Part shown: positions 40,009 to 48,796 of the stretch, piece after piece
Numbering within the stretch: position 1 is the first letter of the stretch
How the letters are laid out: each line of letters starts with the position of its first letter
Source: Pelagomonas calceolata
Lineage: Eukaryota > Sar > Pelagophyceae > Pelagomonadales > Pelagomonadaceae
Length of the DNA stretch: 64,000 bases
Reading direction: 5' to 3'
NCBI GenBank assembly: GCA_918797485.1
Contig: CAKKNE010000005.1
Coordinates: 4,216,001 to 4,280,000 of the forward strand
The notes under the pieces: generated by a model
Seen by the model: the letters and a program-made list of their open reading frames with translations, nothing else
What the model was told of the DNA's origin: nothing
Database searches by the model: none
Made by a program: the position numbers and the translations under genes

Positions 40009-40896
40009 TTACCCAGGTCGCCGCCGTCGTCGCGCTACGTATTCGGCGTTCAGCGACTTCGCATCGTAGGAGGACAAAGGCACGCCGAGCTCCGCCGCCA
40101 TCTCCGCGCGGACGCGCGCCGCGAAGGCCGAGGCGTCCTCGCCGTCCAAGGGCCGCGTCGCAGGAAGAATGGTGACGGTCATGCGCTGGTACGGCGCGCT
40201 GAGCAGCCGCGCGAGGTGGGAAATCAACGTGCCGCAGAACGAGCCGTCGACGCACCCCGAAAACCGCACGCAGACGGGCTGCACCGGCGCGAGCGGTTTG
40301 AAGGCTCCCTCGAAGAACTTCAGGAGGCTCGCGCCGTTGTGCGTCGTGCCCTCGGGCAGCACGGCCACGGGGCGGCCGCCCTTGTAGTCGGCCGCGTGGG
40401 TGGCGAGGGCCTGTCTCGCTGCTGCTGACGGTTTCGCGTCCGCCGGGGCGACGCTCGAGCCCTTCTTGTGGCGTTTGAGCTCCACGAGCAGCGCGCCGTT
40501 GGCCCGCACGATGGCTCCAATCACCGGTAGTTTGGCAAAGGTCCGCATCATCATCGGGCGCGCGTCGAAGTAGTAGGCCGCGAAAAGGCCCTCCAATAAA
40601 CCGTGGTGCGGCGCGAGGACGACGATCGGCGTTTCTGCCGCATCACTCTTCTCACGCCGGTCGTCGACGGCCAAGAGGCCGGGAAGCACGCCGAAGCAAC
40701 ACATAGCCAATCGCGTCAGTCCGATGCGCGGCGCTTTGACCCGCGCGCACGCCACGTAGACGAGGGCGCCCAGCAGCAAGCACGCGAGGCGGACCGCGGC
40801 GACTGCGGCGCCGACGACGAATGCGACCGGTGCCGGGACCGCGTCGGCGTAGGCGTAGGGGTGCCTCGATGGCTGCCCATCCTCAGCCGCTGCCAT
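40009..40896 (-). CDS. PlsC-type glycerolipid acyltransferase (LPLAT family)
   Basis: Encodes 295 residues. One or two N-terminal membrane helices (AFVVGAAVAAVRLACLLLGA) precede the acyltransferase domain. Motif 1 reads PHHGLLEG where HX4D is expected, so Glu replaces the usual Asp. Motif 2 is around RTFAKLPVIGAIVRANGALL. Motif 3 is VLPEGTTHNG (the EGT block), and motif 4 is APVQPVCVRF. The layout and size resemble LPCAT/AGPAT enzymes that esterify lysophospholipids in the ER. The last residues are Arg-rich. The catalytic His is present; the D-to-E change is conservative, so activity is plausible. Confidence 0.8.
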   Translation of the reverse strand: MAAAEDGQPSRHPYAYADAVPAPVAFVVGAAVAAVRLACLLLGALVYVACARVKAPRIGLTRLAMCCFGVLPGLLAVDDRREKSDAAETPIVVLAPHHGLLEGLFAAYYFDARPMMMRTFAKLPVIGAIVRANGALLVELKRHKKGSSVAPADAKPSAAARQALATHAADYKGGRPVAVLPEGTTHNGASLLKFFEGAFKPLAPVQPVCVRFSGCVDGSFCGTLISHLARLLSAPYQRMTVTILPATRPLDGEDASAFAARVRAEMAAELGVPLSSYDAKSLNAEYVARRRRRPG

Positions 40897-41233
40897 GTTG
40901 GGCAGCCCTAGTCGTGGTGCGGAGGCATGGCAGGTCCCGGCAGCCTAATTGATGATCACATTTACGAGCGATACCCAGCCGTACGTCTAGTTCACGCGTC
41001 CGCGCACCGCTCCTTGCTAGTATCTTACAGCCGCTAGCTAAATCGAGCGCGTTGCACGCCCGGGCAGCCCGGGCAGCCGAACTAGTGGCCAGCTCGCACG
41101 CCGGGACGGCCCAAAGGCTGCCAGCGACCCACAGACGCCGCCGCGGCGCGGCTCTCCACGCCGCCGCCGCAACACCCAATTATACCTCTGATACGTCGAG
41201 CGGGCAGCCGCCGCGCGCGCGTCAGAAGCAGCC
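40897..41233. other. Divergent promoter region, acyltransferase / MORN gene
   Basis: 337 bp. Contains the CTAG motif at 41016-41038; otherwise no ORF or repeat was recognised. Confidence 0.45.
41016..41038 (+). promoter_or_regulatory. CTAG-palindrome promoter motif, copy 6
   Basis: GCTAG-TATCTTACAGCCG-CTAGC. 120 bp from the ATG at 40896 and 196 bp from 41234. Confidence 0.6.
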
Positions 41234-42889
41234 ATGGTCCACCCCCTCTTCGCCTCCCCACACAATGAGGGAGGCGGCTCCTACGCCGACCGCGACGTCA
41301 GTCAATTAGAAAAAATACGGGAAGAAGATCTGGCCAAGGCCACGAAGCGACTTAAACAGCTGCAAGAGAAGCTCGAGAAGCTCGAGAGCCGTAAAAGAAA
41401 ACCCAGGACCTACGAGGAGGACAAAGCCAAGCTCCAGGCGGCCATCGTGAAGGTGAAGAAACTCGTCGAGAGGTACCAGCCCAAATCTAAAAGTACGTGG
41501 AAGGGCATCGACATCGCCGACGCGGGTGCGATCGCGCTCAAGATCGACAAGGAGACGAAGGAGAAGGAGACCGGGGCCGCTATTGGTTCGGTCGTAAATC
41601 AGGAGATCACGCGGCTCATGGATCCGGAAGCGGAGAGAATCGCGGCCGAGAAGCGTCAAGCGTTAGAACAGCAGGGCCACAAGCAGCCCCCGAAGCCGCC
41701 GCCGGCGCAACCGGGGCCCTGCAGCGAGTGCGCGGACAAGCAGAAGGGCTCGTACTGGTGCGAAGTCTGCGGTTTATTCTTATGTGATTGGCACCGCCAA
41801 AATCACGAGAGAACAAAACAAACTTGCGGCCACTGCGTCCTCAAGATTGGAAGTGGTAAAGAAGAGAGAGCCACCTCGAAGCAGCGAGCGCGGTCGCGAG
41901 GCAAGGCCTCCAAGAAGCAGCACTACCCGCGAGTCGGGCCGAACCTCGACGACCCGACAGATACGAAGCGCTTCCCGAACCAGGCCTACAACGGCCAGCT
42001 GCCCTACCCCATCCCGCCTCGCACCAAAAAATACGCCGGTGAATATGAAGGGGATTTCGACGAGCGAGGTGTCCGGGAAGGTTCTGGTAGAGTACTGTTC
42101 CCGAACGGCGACGTGTACACGGGCAAATTTAAAAATGGGATGCGCCAGGGCTTCGGGACCTATGTCTATCACATCAACAAGATGAAGGGCGAGACGAAGC
42201 CTAGGAGGTATGAAGGCCAGTGGCAGCAGTCCGAGAAAAAAGGTAGCGGTAAGGAGACGTGGCCCGATGGTTCGTATTATCATGGCGAGTACCTCAAGGA
42301 TAAATTCCACGGGAAGGGCACGCACTACAATCGTCGTACAAAATACACGGGCGAGTTTAGGGAAGGATTGAGGTTTGGCAAGGGTAAATGTGAATGGTTG
42401 AAGAGTAAAGATACGTATGATGGGGAATGGATATCCAACAGAATGCACGGGTTCGGCACCTACATCTACGGTTCGGAAAGGAAGAAGCACATGGACCCGG
42501 GTAAGAAATATGACCCGTGGGACCACGTCTTCGAGAATGATACGTATAAGGGTGAATGGATTAAAGGTAAAAGAAGTGGGCGAGGGGTCTTCACGAAGTC
42601 GTCGGGCGAGCAGTGGGACGGCGAGTGGAAGAATGGTTACAGGCACGGCATGGGGACCATACGATATAGAACGGGCAAGAAAAGGGATGGCGTGTGGAGG
42701 CACGACGCGCTAATCGTGTGGAACACGCCGGAGTACTTCTCGGCGCCTCCTTCGGATGCCGTGGGCCACCGCCAGAAGGCCGACGTCGGCAAGGCCGTCG
42801 GCTCCATGATCCGCGAGCGGGCGGTGAGCGCGGAGCCGCCTCTCGACGAAAGGAAGGCGTGGATGGCGCGGTCGCGGCAGCTCGACTAA
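41234..42889 (+). CDS. B-box zinc finger and MORN-repeat protein
   Basis: Encodes 551 residues. Residues about 18-80 form a charged coiled coil (LAKATKRLKQLQEKLEKLES). Residues about 155-200 carry a B-box-type zinc-binding set (CSECADKQKGSYWCEVCG, then LFLCDWHRQNH). From about 270 to 500 there are at least seven MORN repeats, such as YEGDFDERGVREGSGRVLFP, YTGKFKNGMRQGFGTYVY and YKGEWIKGKRSGRGVF. MORN arrays bind lipids or act as scaffolds at membranes, cytoskeleton and flagella. The B-box plus MORN combination suggests a structural adaptor. There is no signal peptide and a single exon. Partners unknown. Confidence 0.85.
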   Translation: MVHPLFASPHNEGGGSYADRDVSQLEKIREEDLAKATKRLKQLQEKLEKLESRKRKPRTYEEDKAKLQAAIVKVKKLVERYQPKSKSTWKGIDIADAGAIALKIDKETKEKETGAAIGSVVNQEITRLMDPEAERIAAEKRQALEQQGHKQPPKPPPAQPGPCSECADKQKGSYWCEVCGLFLCDWHRQNHERTKQTCGHCVLKIGSGKEERATSKQRARSRGKASKKQHYPRVGPNLDDPTDTKRFPNQAYNGQLPYPIPPRTKKYAGEYEGDFDERGVREGSGRVLFPNGDVYTGKFKNGMRQGFGTYVYHINKMKGETKPRRYEGQWQQSEKKGSGKETWPDGSYYHGEYLKDKFHGKGTHYNRRTKYTGEFREGLRFGKGKCEWLKSKDTYDGEWISNRMHGFGTYIYGSERKKHMDPGKKYDPWDHVFENDTYKGEWIKGKRSGRGVFTKSSGEQWDGEWKNGYRHGMGTIRYRTGKKRDGVWRHDALIVWNTPEYFSAPPSDAVGHRQKADVGKAVGSMIRERAVSAEPPLDERKAWMARSRQLD

Positions 42890-43038
42890 GCTTTATTTGT
42901 GGTATGTTTTGCCTAGGGGAGACGTATCGCGGTATTCAGGTCCGACGCGAGGCCGCCCCGAGGGTAGTCATAAATGGAAAGGAAGGGTAGTTATACTACT
43001 ATCAAGGGAAGGGGAAGGGAAAGGAAATATGTTCAACT

Positions 43039-44293
43039 TCAGGCCTTGCACTCGACGGTGCCACAGGCAAGAGCGGTTTCCGGCTTGCAGCCCTCGTCGG
43101 CGTCGACGCCGTAGTAGTCCTGGCCGTTGGCCGTCCCCGTTCCCTTCGGTCCGGCGACCTCGCCTTGCGGGGAGTCCACCGCGGGGGAGTAGCCGCCGCC
43201 GCATAACTGCTTCGTGCCCCAGACGACGCTGTGGGCGCAGATGTACTCCTCCTGATACGTGTCGTAGCCCTGCTTGATGGTGAAGCGCGGGCGGCAGGGT
43301 TGCGTGTGCTGGTTCACGTTGTTGTGGGCCCGGACGAAGAAGCTGACGAGGGTGCGCTGCGACTTGCAGGCCTCCTCGGGCGCGAGGCACAGGGACTCGT
43401 CGAAGGACCCGGGGACCCCGGTGGCACCGCCGCACTCAGCATCAAAAAGCCCGTTCTTGTCCTTGTTCATTTGAATGAACCTGTGCGTAGAGAAAGTCGC
43501 GCCGACGGCGCGGGTCTCCGACGGAGTCGCGTCCGCCGGAACGCCATCGCCGCGACCGCGCGCATTGAGACGCTGAACCAGACTGGCCGAGGTCCCAGGC
43601 GCAGTGCGAGCAGGGAATCAGGTACGGGAGCGCGTTGATAAAGTTGGTGCACGCGTCGACGGCGGCCTCGGTCGGCGGCGAGTGGTAGTTCACCGCGAAT
43701 GTGTGTAAGGTCTTCCACGTGTGCGGCCCGAAGACGCGACTGTCCCAGCTGGGCCGCGAACCGCAAGAGCCCGGAGGAAAGTCCAGGAGACCCTCACCTA
43801 CTGACTCGTACTTGCCGTCAACTTCTTTGAAGCCATTGACGAGGTCAGACCCAATCGACCACGGGTTGGTGGCGCACTCGTTCTTGTTCGGCTCCACTGT
43901 CAGAGGCGAGCGATTCGTCCAACCCTCCTGGTCCAGGATGTCGATGAAATCCTGGGCGCTGCACGGCGAGTTCTTGTCGTGGCCGCAGGTCGGCTTGGCC
44001 TTCTGGTTCGCTGCGGGCGCGGCCGGCGCCGGCTTCTCGTTCGCGGCTTTCTTGTCCGCGGCCGGCGCGGGCTCGCTCGCGAGAGACGTCGTGACGGTCG
44101 TCGTCGGCTGAATGCTGGTCGCGGAGCTGGCGGTCGCGAGGATCGAGCCGAGCACAAATGAGAGGACCACGGCGCCAGCTACAAGGCCCTTGCGCTTGAT
44201 CGTTTTGCCCTGAGCTTTGGGCTTGAGGTAACACTGCTCCTCAGGAATCGTCTTGAACGTGGTCGGATCAACGGGGAAGTGTTCGAAAGTCAT
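43039..44293 (-). CDS. Erv1/ALR-type sulfhydryl oxidase, membrane-anchored
   Basis: Exons 44293-43584 and 43480-43039 give 383 residues. A hydrophobic segment at residues about 35-55 (GLVAGAVVLSFVLGSILAT) acts as a signal anchor, followed by an Ala/Pro/Lys linker. The Erv fold follows: FGPHTWKTLHTFAVNYH...FINALPYLIPCSHCAWDL with the redox CxxC. After the intron, a 30-residue insert leads to RTLVSFFVRAHNNVNQHTQ, equal to the HNxVN FAD-contact motif. Erv/ALR enzymes make disulfides using FAD and O2. The C-terminal 90 residues have six more cysteines. The usual second-motif Trp region is replaced by SLCLAPEEACKS, so this is a divergent member. Confidence 0.75.
43481..43583 (-). mobile_element. 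Introner-type intron, 103 bp, in Erv1-like gene
   Basis: In sense: GTCTGGTTCAGCG...GGCGATGGCGTTCC...CTTTCTCTACGCACAG. Phase-2 splicing (GGC CA|G TTC ATT) joins AWDLGQ to FIQMNKDKNG. GGTTCA occurs on both sides, suggesting a worn target duplication. Confidence 0.8.
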
Positions 44294-44493
44294 CTTGCTG
44301 ATGCTGGTAGTCGTTACGCCGGCCGGCGGTGCCGTATTTTATGCTTGGTGCTAGCTGAAAATGCCGCAAAGTGAAGGGTGTTGTGAGCTCGAATTTTCCT
44401 TCGTGTGTTTTTCGAGGCGTGGCACGGTTCTTGCGGTCCTATACATGCCTCATAACGACGTGGCTGCGAGGCGAAGGACGCGTGCTGGAGCTA

Positions 44494-44516
44494 GCTAGCG
44501 GATGTAAGGCACTAGC
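44494..44516 (-). promoter_or_regulatory. CTAG-palindrome promoter motif, copy 7
   Basis: Reading towards the Erv1-like gene: GCTAG-TGCCTTACATCCG-CTAGC. 201 bp from the ATG at 44293 and 109 bp from the ATG at 44625. Confidence 0.6.
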
Positions 44517-44624
44517 AAGCTAATTTTTTGTGGACGGCAGCTTAAAAATCGTGTAAATATAGTGTTATGGCAGAGAGTGGTTAGAATTTTGATCATTGAT
44601 CGGCGCTGGAGCGCTGCGAGATCG

Positions 44625-46174
44625 ATGCGCGCATTGCTACTGCTCGGCACAGCCTCGGCAGCAGCAGCCCTCTCGAACGCCACGCTACACGCCATCGCCG
44701 CGGACGCTATTTGGCCGGAAGTAGCGACAGGATGCATTTTGAGAGCAGACTTCCTTAACCACGTAGTAGAACTAGAAACGAGCACGGGCGAGACGCGGAC
44801 GGTGCTCTCGAAGGAGAGCCCAATCCCACCGGTCATCCCGGGGCCGCCGCAGCTCTGTGCTCTCAAGAACGACCATGATAATGATGGAAAACAGAGGTCT
44901 GTGTTAACCATAGCTACTGATCTGAAGTATTTGAGACCGTGGTCGCATTTCCTGTGGAACAAGCTGTGCTACTGTAAGCGGGAGGGCCTGGATTTCTTAC
45001 TGTTTCTGGGCAACGTCGACACGGCCCACGCGCCGAATCCGAAATGCCTGTCCGGTAAAGCAGGAAACCACTGGATTAAGGCCGTCGCGATCCACGCTGC
45101 CTTATCTCGCGCGGGCCAGGACGAAGTTTTAGTGCTAGATACGGACGCCATCTTCCGCAGGGAGTCCTTCTCAAGGCACGGCCTGGCGTCCTGTTATTTC
45201 GGGGTCATGGAGGACGCCCAGGCTTCTGTGGCGGCCGGCGCCGAGCATTATCAAGTCTTCGTCAATGCCGCCGTGTTGCTCGTAAGAGAGACTCCGTGGA
45301 CGCGGGCTTTGTTAAGACTGTGGTGGCGCGACCGGTGCGGCGAGAAGGACCAGCTCATTCTGTGGCACTCGCTGCTGACGCTCTGGAATAAAGATTCAAA
45401 TCTGAACTACGACGGCGAATTGTTAGCTTATACATCTAGAGACTACAAGAACAAGAGCTCGACGTCTACATATAAACACGCTAGGCGGGTGGTCACGTTC
45501 TGTGTGGAAATCAACCAGTGCGACGGGTGCACAATTCTTCGCTAAGTCATTTCTCGGCGATGACGCGGCCGTCCTGGCTCGGTCGAGCGGCGAGGAACCG
45601 GCATCGCCACGCCATCGAGCAGGCGTCGCGTCGATGGCGTGGAGGTCCGCGCGACGATTCAGCACGAACGTGCCGTAAAATTTTGATTTCCACACAGGTC
45701 ACGTTCGACTACGCGCGGCAATTGCGGCCCGCGCACTTCGTGAAGTCGCCGGTGGCGCGTTCGTGGCCGGCGTCCTACTTGAGAGTGTTCCACGCCGTCG
45801 CCGCGACTCGGTGACGGCGCGGCGGCCTCGGTGCGTCGCGATTGTCCCTATTCCGCACAGGTGCCCACCCGATCTACCACCTCGCAGCCGACAGTCTATT
45901 AGATTTCCCGGACTTCGCGCTCCTGCCGCAGACGGCGCTGCCGCCTCCGAAACGGTGCCCTGGGCCCGGGCTGCCGTCCTTGCGGAGCAACGCCGCTCGG
46001 CGGAAGAAGGGCGCGCGCGGCGCCGGGCCGGCGTCGTTCCTCGCGCACACGAAGAACCGGCCGGCCTTCGACTGCTGTCCTGCTGGTAACGTCGACGCGG
46101 CCGCGCCGTGCGTCGCCGTGAACCTCGAGCGGTCGACGCACCGCAAGGGCGAGTCGACGCCGCACCGTCGTTAG
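44625..46174 (+). CDS. GT-A-fold glycosyltransferase (GT34/MNN10-like), secretory
   Basis: Exons 44625-45491, 45698-45758 and 45861-46174 give 413 residues, in frame. A signal peptide or anchor is present (MRALLLLGTASAAAA). The catalytic region contains VLVLDTDAIFRRES, a DxD-type metal/nucleotide-sugar site, preceded by GNHWIKAVAIHAALSRAGQD and followed by VFVNAAVLLVRETPWTRALL and CGEKDQLILWHSLL. These are hallmarks of the GMA12/MNN10 group, Golgi galactosyl- or mannosyltransferases. Exon 3 encodes AHPIYHLAADSLLDFPDFAL and a Lys/Arg/Pro-rich end. The first intron is very well supported; the second fits the frame, and the copy at 48463 reads across the same junction without it. The unspliced alternative ends at 45814. 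Confidence 0.72.
45492..45697 (+). mobile_element. Complete introner element (TIR + TSD), intron 1 of glycosyltransferase gene
   Basis: Element 45500-45697 (198 bp) has perfect 15-bp terminal inverted repeats: CTGTGTGGAAATCAA at left, TTGATTTCCACACAG at right. It is flanked by an 8-bp direct duplication GTCACGTT (45492-45499 and 45698-45705). The intron uses GT of the first duplication and AG of the right repeat. Phase-0 splicing restores RRVVTFDYARQ. Inside is an ACGCCATCGA...TCGATGGCGT hairpin. Confidence 0.93.
45759..45860 (+). mobile_element. Probable introner-type intron, 102 bp, intron 2 of glycosyltransferase gene
   Basis: GTTCGTGGCC...CTATTCCGCACAG; it joins CGT across the boundary to give VARAHPIY. 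It has a CGCCGTC/GACGGCG hairpin. The duplicate at 48463 encodes the same VARAHP without interruption, which supports the junction. Confidence 0.6.
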
Positions 46175-46190
46175 CTCTACTGTAACACTG

Positions 46191-46217
46191 TTATTTATTT
46201 ATTTTATTTATTTATGT
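46191..46217. repeat. AT-rich TTTA microsatellite
   Basis: A run of TTTA/TTAT units (GTTATTTATTTATTTTATTT, then ATTTATG) in the 3' flank of the glycosyltransferase gene. It is a rare AT-rich tract in otherwise GC-rich DNA. Confidence 0.7.
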
Positions 46218-46277
46218 TGACAAGCTTAGAAAGAGACAAGAGCGGGGGAAGGGGAGAAGGAGGCGTCGGAAGCACGT

Positions 46278-47993
46278 CTACTCGAGCTCGTCCAGCGGCT
46301 CGACGCGGGGCCGCTTCGGCGGCGACGGCGAGTTGCTCAGGTCGAGGGGGTCCGCGCTGGAGCCGGAGCCGGCGAGGACGAGCTTCGCCGTCGGCGGCGC
46401 GGCGCCGAAGTAGCGCGAGAGCGGCACGGGCGGCGGCGTGACCTTGGCCTTCCGCTTCCCGCTTCGGGATTTTTTCGGCTTCATCTTGGCGCCGGGCCAC
46501 TCGGTCGCCGGCGCGTCGTACTTGCGGTTCGCCTCGCTCGCGTTGTACCAAATCACGTGGCCCTCTTCCAGCGCCGGCCGCGTCGCCGTGTCGTCGCCGA
46601 GCAGATACGCGTCGACCTCGTTCCAGCGCGCGCGCAGGGCCTTCAAACCCTCGGTGGCGACCATGCCCATGATTTGTAGCGTCGCGACCGGGTCAGAGAC
46701 GTGGGCCTCGCTCTCCAAACACTTCTCCGCGGCCGCGTGCTGGTAGGGGGTGACGAACGGGTCCTTGACGACCGCATCATAATCGCAATTGACCATCTGC
46801 CCCATCATGGGCATGTTGGTCGCGATCGGGCACGGCGCCTTGGTGGACCTGTTCCGGTGCTGGCCCTGCGAGTTCATGCCCAGCGCGACGGACAGGACGG
46901 CGTGGAAGTTGCGGTAGCGCTCGGCGAGCCCGAGGTGGTCCAGCAAATCCTTTTCCGGGAACGAGCCGAAGGACCAAATGCGCTTGTCGTCGTGGCCGGG
47001 CGTCTTCATGAGCTCGCGGACGCGCGGCTCGCCGAAGGGCTTCGCCTGGCCCTCGTTCAGGATCACCTCGACGTCGCCCTTGCCGAGGTCCGGTCGCAGC
47101 CGCCCGACGACGGCGCCGAGCTGGTTCGCCTCATACGCGACCACTAGCCCCTTGGGCTGGTTCTCCGCGCGCATCCGCTTCGTCAGACTCCACTGATCGG
47201 CCCGCTCGATGTCGAAGGACAGTACGTCCTCGCCGCGGATCTTGGCCGCCAGCAGCTCCCTGTAGTGCGCCTTCGCGGCGGCCTGGGGATCGGTGTCCTC
47301 GGGGAGCGGTAAGATCGTCTTGAGGATGTCCGAGTGGCCGAAGACGACCTCGAACAGCCTCTTGACGCGATCGTAGCCCGGGTCCACGCCCTTCATGATC
47401 GTCTTGAGGAGCGGCGGCGGCGTGGACGCATGACTCCGCTCATGGCCCCCCTTGCCCGACCTCCCCGACGCGCCCGACTTGCTCTTACGGACGCCGCCAA
47501 AGACGGGCTGCCCTAGAAACAGCTCCGGGAAGAGGTTGTAGTTGTCGCAGGTCGTCGCCACGCCGTACCTAGATACGCCGTCCCCCTTCCGAGGGTGTGT
47601 TCCCGACACACGTGCACGACAGTCCTCCACCCAGCCCGCGGGATAATCCTCGCCCGTGCGTATTCCGACGCGGTTCTTGCATTCGCACGCGGTATGGCGG
47701 CCCTGCACGCAGTCCGCGGAGGAATGAAGCCCGGCGATTCCGGCGCCTGCGGCTAGTAGAAACTGGATCAACTTCTCCGACGAGCCGCCCGAGGCCTCGT
47801 CACCAAAGATGATGGGTCTGATGGACGCCAACCGAGAACAGCCGGCGTCGATGTCGAGCGTCGACGCCGCGGCGTCGACGACGCGGTAGGATGCGGTGTC
47901 GGCGCCGCGGCTGACGAAGAGCGCCTTCACGCTCGAGCCGAGCGGCGCGGCGGCGCGCCCGCGCGCCCGCGCGGCGAGTCGCCGTAGCAGCAT
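46278..47993 (-). CDS. Uncharacterised 571-residue protein, organelle-type N-terminus, basic C-terminus
   Basis: One exon. The N-terminus is Arg/Leu/Ala-rich without acidic residues (MLLRRLAARARGRAAAPLGS), like a mitochondrial presequence. The middle has charged helical segments and conserved-looking blocks (DIERADQWSLTKRMR, ILNEGQAKPFGEPRVRELMK, YQHAAAEKCLESEAHV). The C-terminus is Lys/Pro/Ser-rich (KMKPKKSRSGKRKAK, PSPPKRPRVEP), which looks like a nuclear localisation signal, in conflict with the presequence. I recognise no domain. It sits between the two copies of the glycosyltransferase last exon, on the opposite strand. Codon use (GC-rich third positions) is like its neighbours, so it is probably a real gene of unknown role. 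Confidence 0.6.
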   Translation of the reverse strand: MLLRRLAARARGRAAAPLGSSVKALFVSRGADTASYRVVDAAASTLDIDAGCSRLASIRPIIFGDEASGGSSEKLIQFLLAAGAGIAGLHSSADCVQGRHTACECKNRVGIRTGEDYPAGWVEDCRARVSGTHPRKGDGVSRYGVATTCDNYNLFPELFLGQPVFGGVRKSKSGASGRSGKGGHERSHASTPPPLLKTIMKGVDPGYDRVKRLFEVVFGHSDILKTILPLPEDTDPQAAAKAHYRELLAAKIRGEDVLSFDIERADQWSLTKRMRAENQPKGLVVAYEANQLGAVVGRLRPDLGKGDVEVILNEGQAKPFGEPRVRELMKTPGHDDKRIWSFGSFPEKDLLDHLGLAERYRNFHAVLSVALGMNSQGQHRNRSTKAPCPIATNMPMMGQMVNCDYDAVVKDPFVTPYQHAAAEKCLESEAHVSDPVATLQIMGMVATEGLKALRARWNEVDAYLLGDDTATRPALEEGHVIWYNASEANRKYDAPATEWPGAKMKPKKSRSGKRKAKVTPPPVPLSRYFGAAPPTAKLVLAGSGSSADPLDLSNSPSPPKRPRVEPLDELE

Positions 47994-48462
47994 GCCGCGC
48001 GCTGCGTGAAATAGCCATGGTTAAAGGTGATGATGAAAATCCAAGTTTTGTGGCGGCGGAGCTGCGTCTTTTGTGGCGCGCGGCGGTCTCGCAGCGTGGC
48101 GCTGCCGTCTCGCGCCACTGCCAGCGCTACATCACGCTAGCGTTTGTGTGAGGCGAGCGGCGGTCGAGGGACGGCAGTCGATTGCGATGCGCCGCGAGGG
48201 CCAATGAAGACGAGATTTCGAGGTGACGCTTATGACGCTGCAGGCGCACTGTGGGTCTGATCTTAGCCTCGGCGGGCTCGGAGATCTCCCGGTTGTGGCG
48301 TTCTTTGAGAAGCAAACTGCCACAAAAGGGCACAGCACCATGCAGGCAACATCGGCCCAGGGAGGATACGTATGCGCCGGGATTGAGAGGCCTATCGAGT
48401 CTTCGAGCACTCCGCCCTACTCCTAGCAGAGTCGTAGCGAGGGGCGACGCCACACTAGCTAT
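47994..48462. other. Region between unknown gene and duplicated exon
   Basis: About 470 bp. It holds a 44-codon plus-strand ORF (48017-48151, starting MVKGDDENPSFVAAELRLLW) and other short frames, none convincing. There is a single CTAG half-site near 48136 (CGCTAGCG) but no full motif. Confidence 0.35.
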
Positions 48463-48795
48463 GTCGCGCGCGCGCACCCGATCTACCACCTCGCGGCCGA
48501 CCGTTTACTAGACTTCCCCGACTTCGCGCTCCTGCCGCAGACGGCGCTGCCTTCTCCGAAACGGTGCCCTGGGCCCGAGCTGCCGTCCTTGCGAAGCAAC
48601 GCCGCGCGGCGGAAGAAGGGCGCGCGCGGCGCCGGGCCGGCGTCGTTCCTCGCGCACACGAAGAACCGGCCGGCCTTCGACTGCTGCCCTGCTGGTAACG
48701 TCGACGCGGGCGCGCCGTGCGTCGCCGTGAACCTCGAGCGGTCGACGCACCGCAAGGGCGAGTCGACGCCGCACCGTTAACTGTCACATTGTTAT
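48463..48795 (+). pseudogene. Intronless second copy of the glycosyltransferase last exon
   Basis: About 305 bp of near-identity to 45863-46170 (some 15-17 differences, about 95%), plus weaker similarity in the 3' flank (CACATTGTTATT against AACACTGTTATT). The reading frame is intact (HPIYHLAADRLLDFPDFALL to STPHR and a stop at 48778). Just before it, GTC GCG CGC GCG CAC encodes VARAH, continuous with what splicing of intron 2 produces in the parent gene. No catalytic domain or obvious start precedes it, so it is read as a gene fragment, possibly a retrocopy. Its end abuts the stop of the next minus-strand gene. Confidence 0.75.
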
Positions 48796-48796
48796 T

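Noticed and set aside
48132-48511. Short ORFs on both strands between the unknown gene and the duplicated exon
   Set aside because: Mixed Ser/Arg/Thr composition, no homology I recognise, and overlapping alternatives on both strands.
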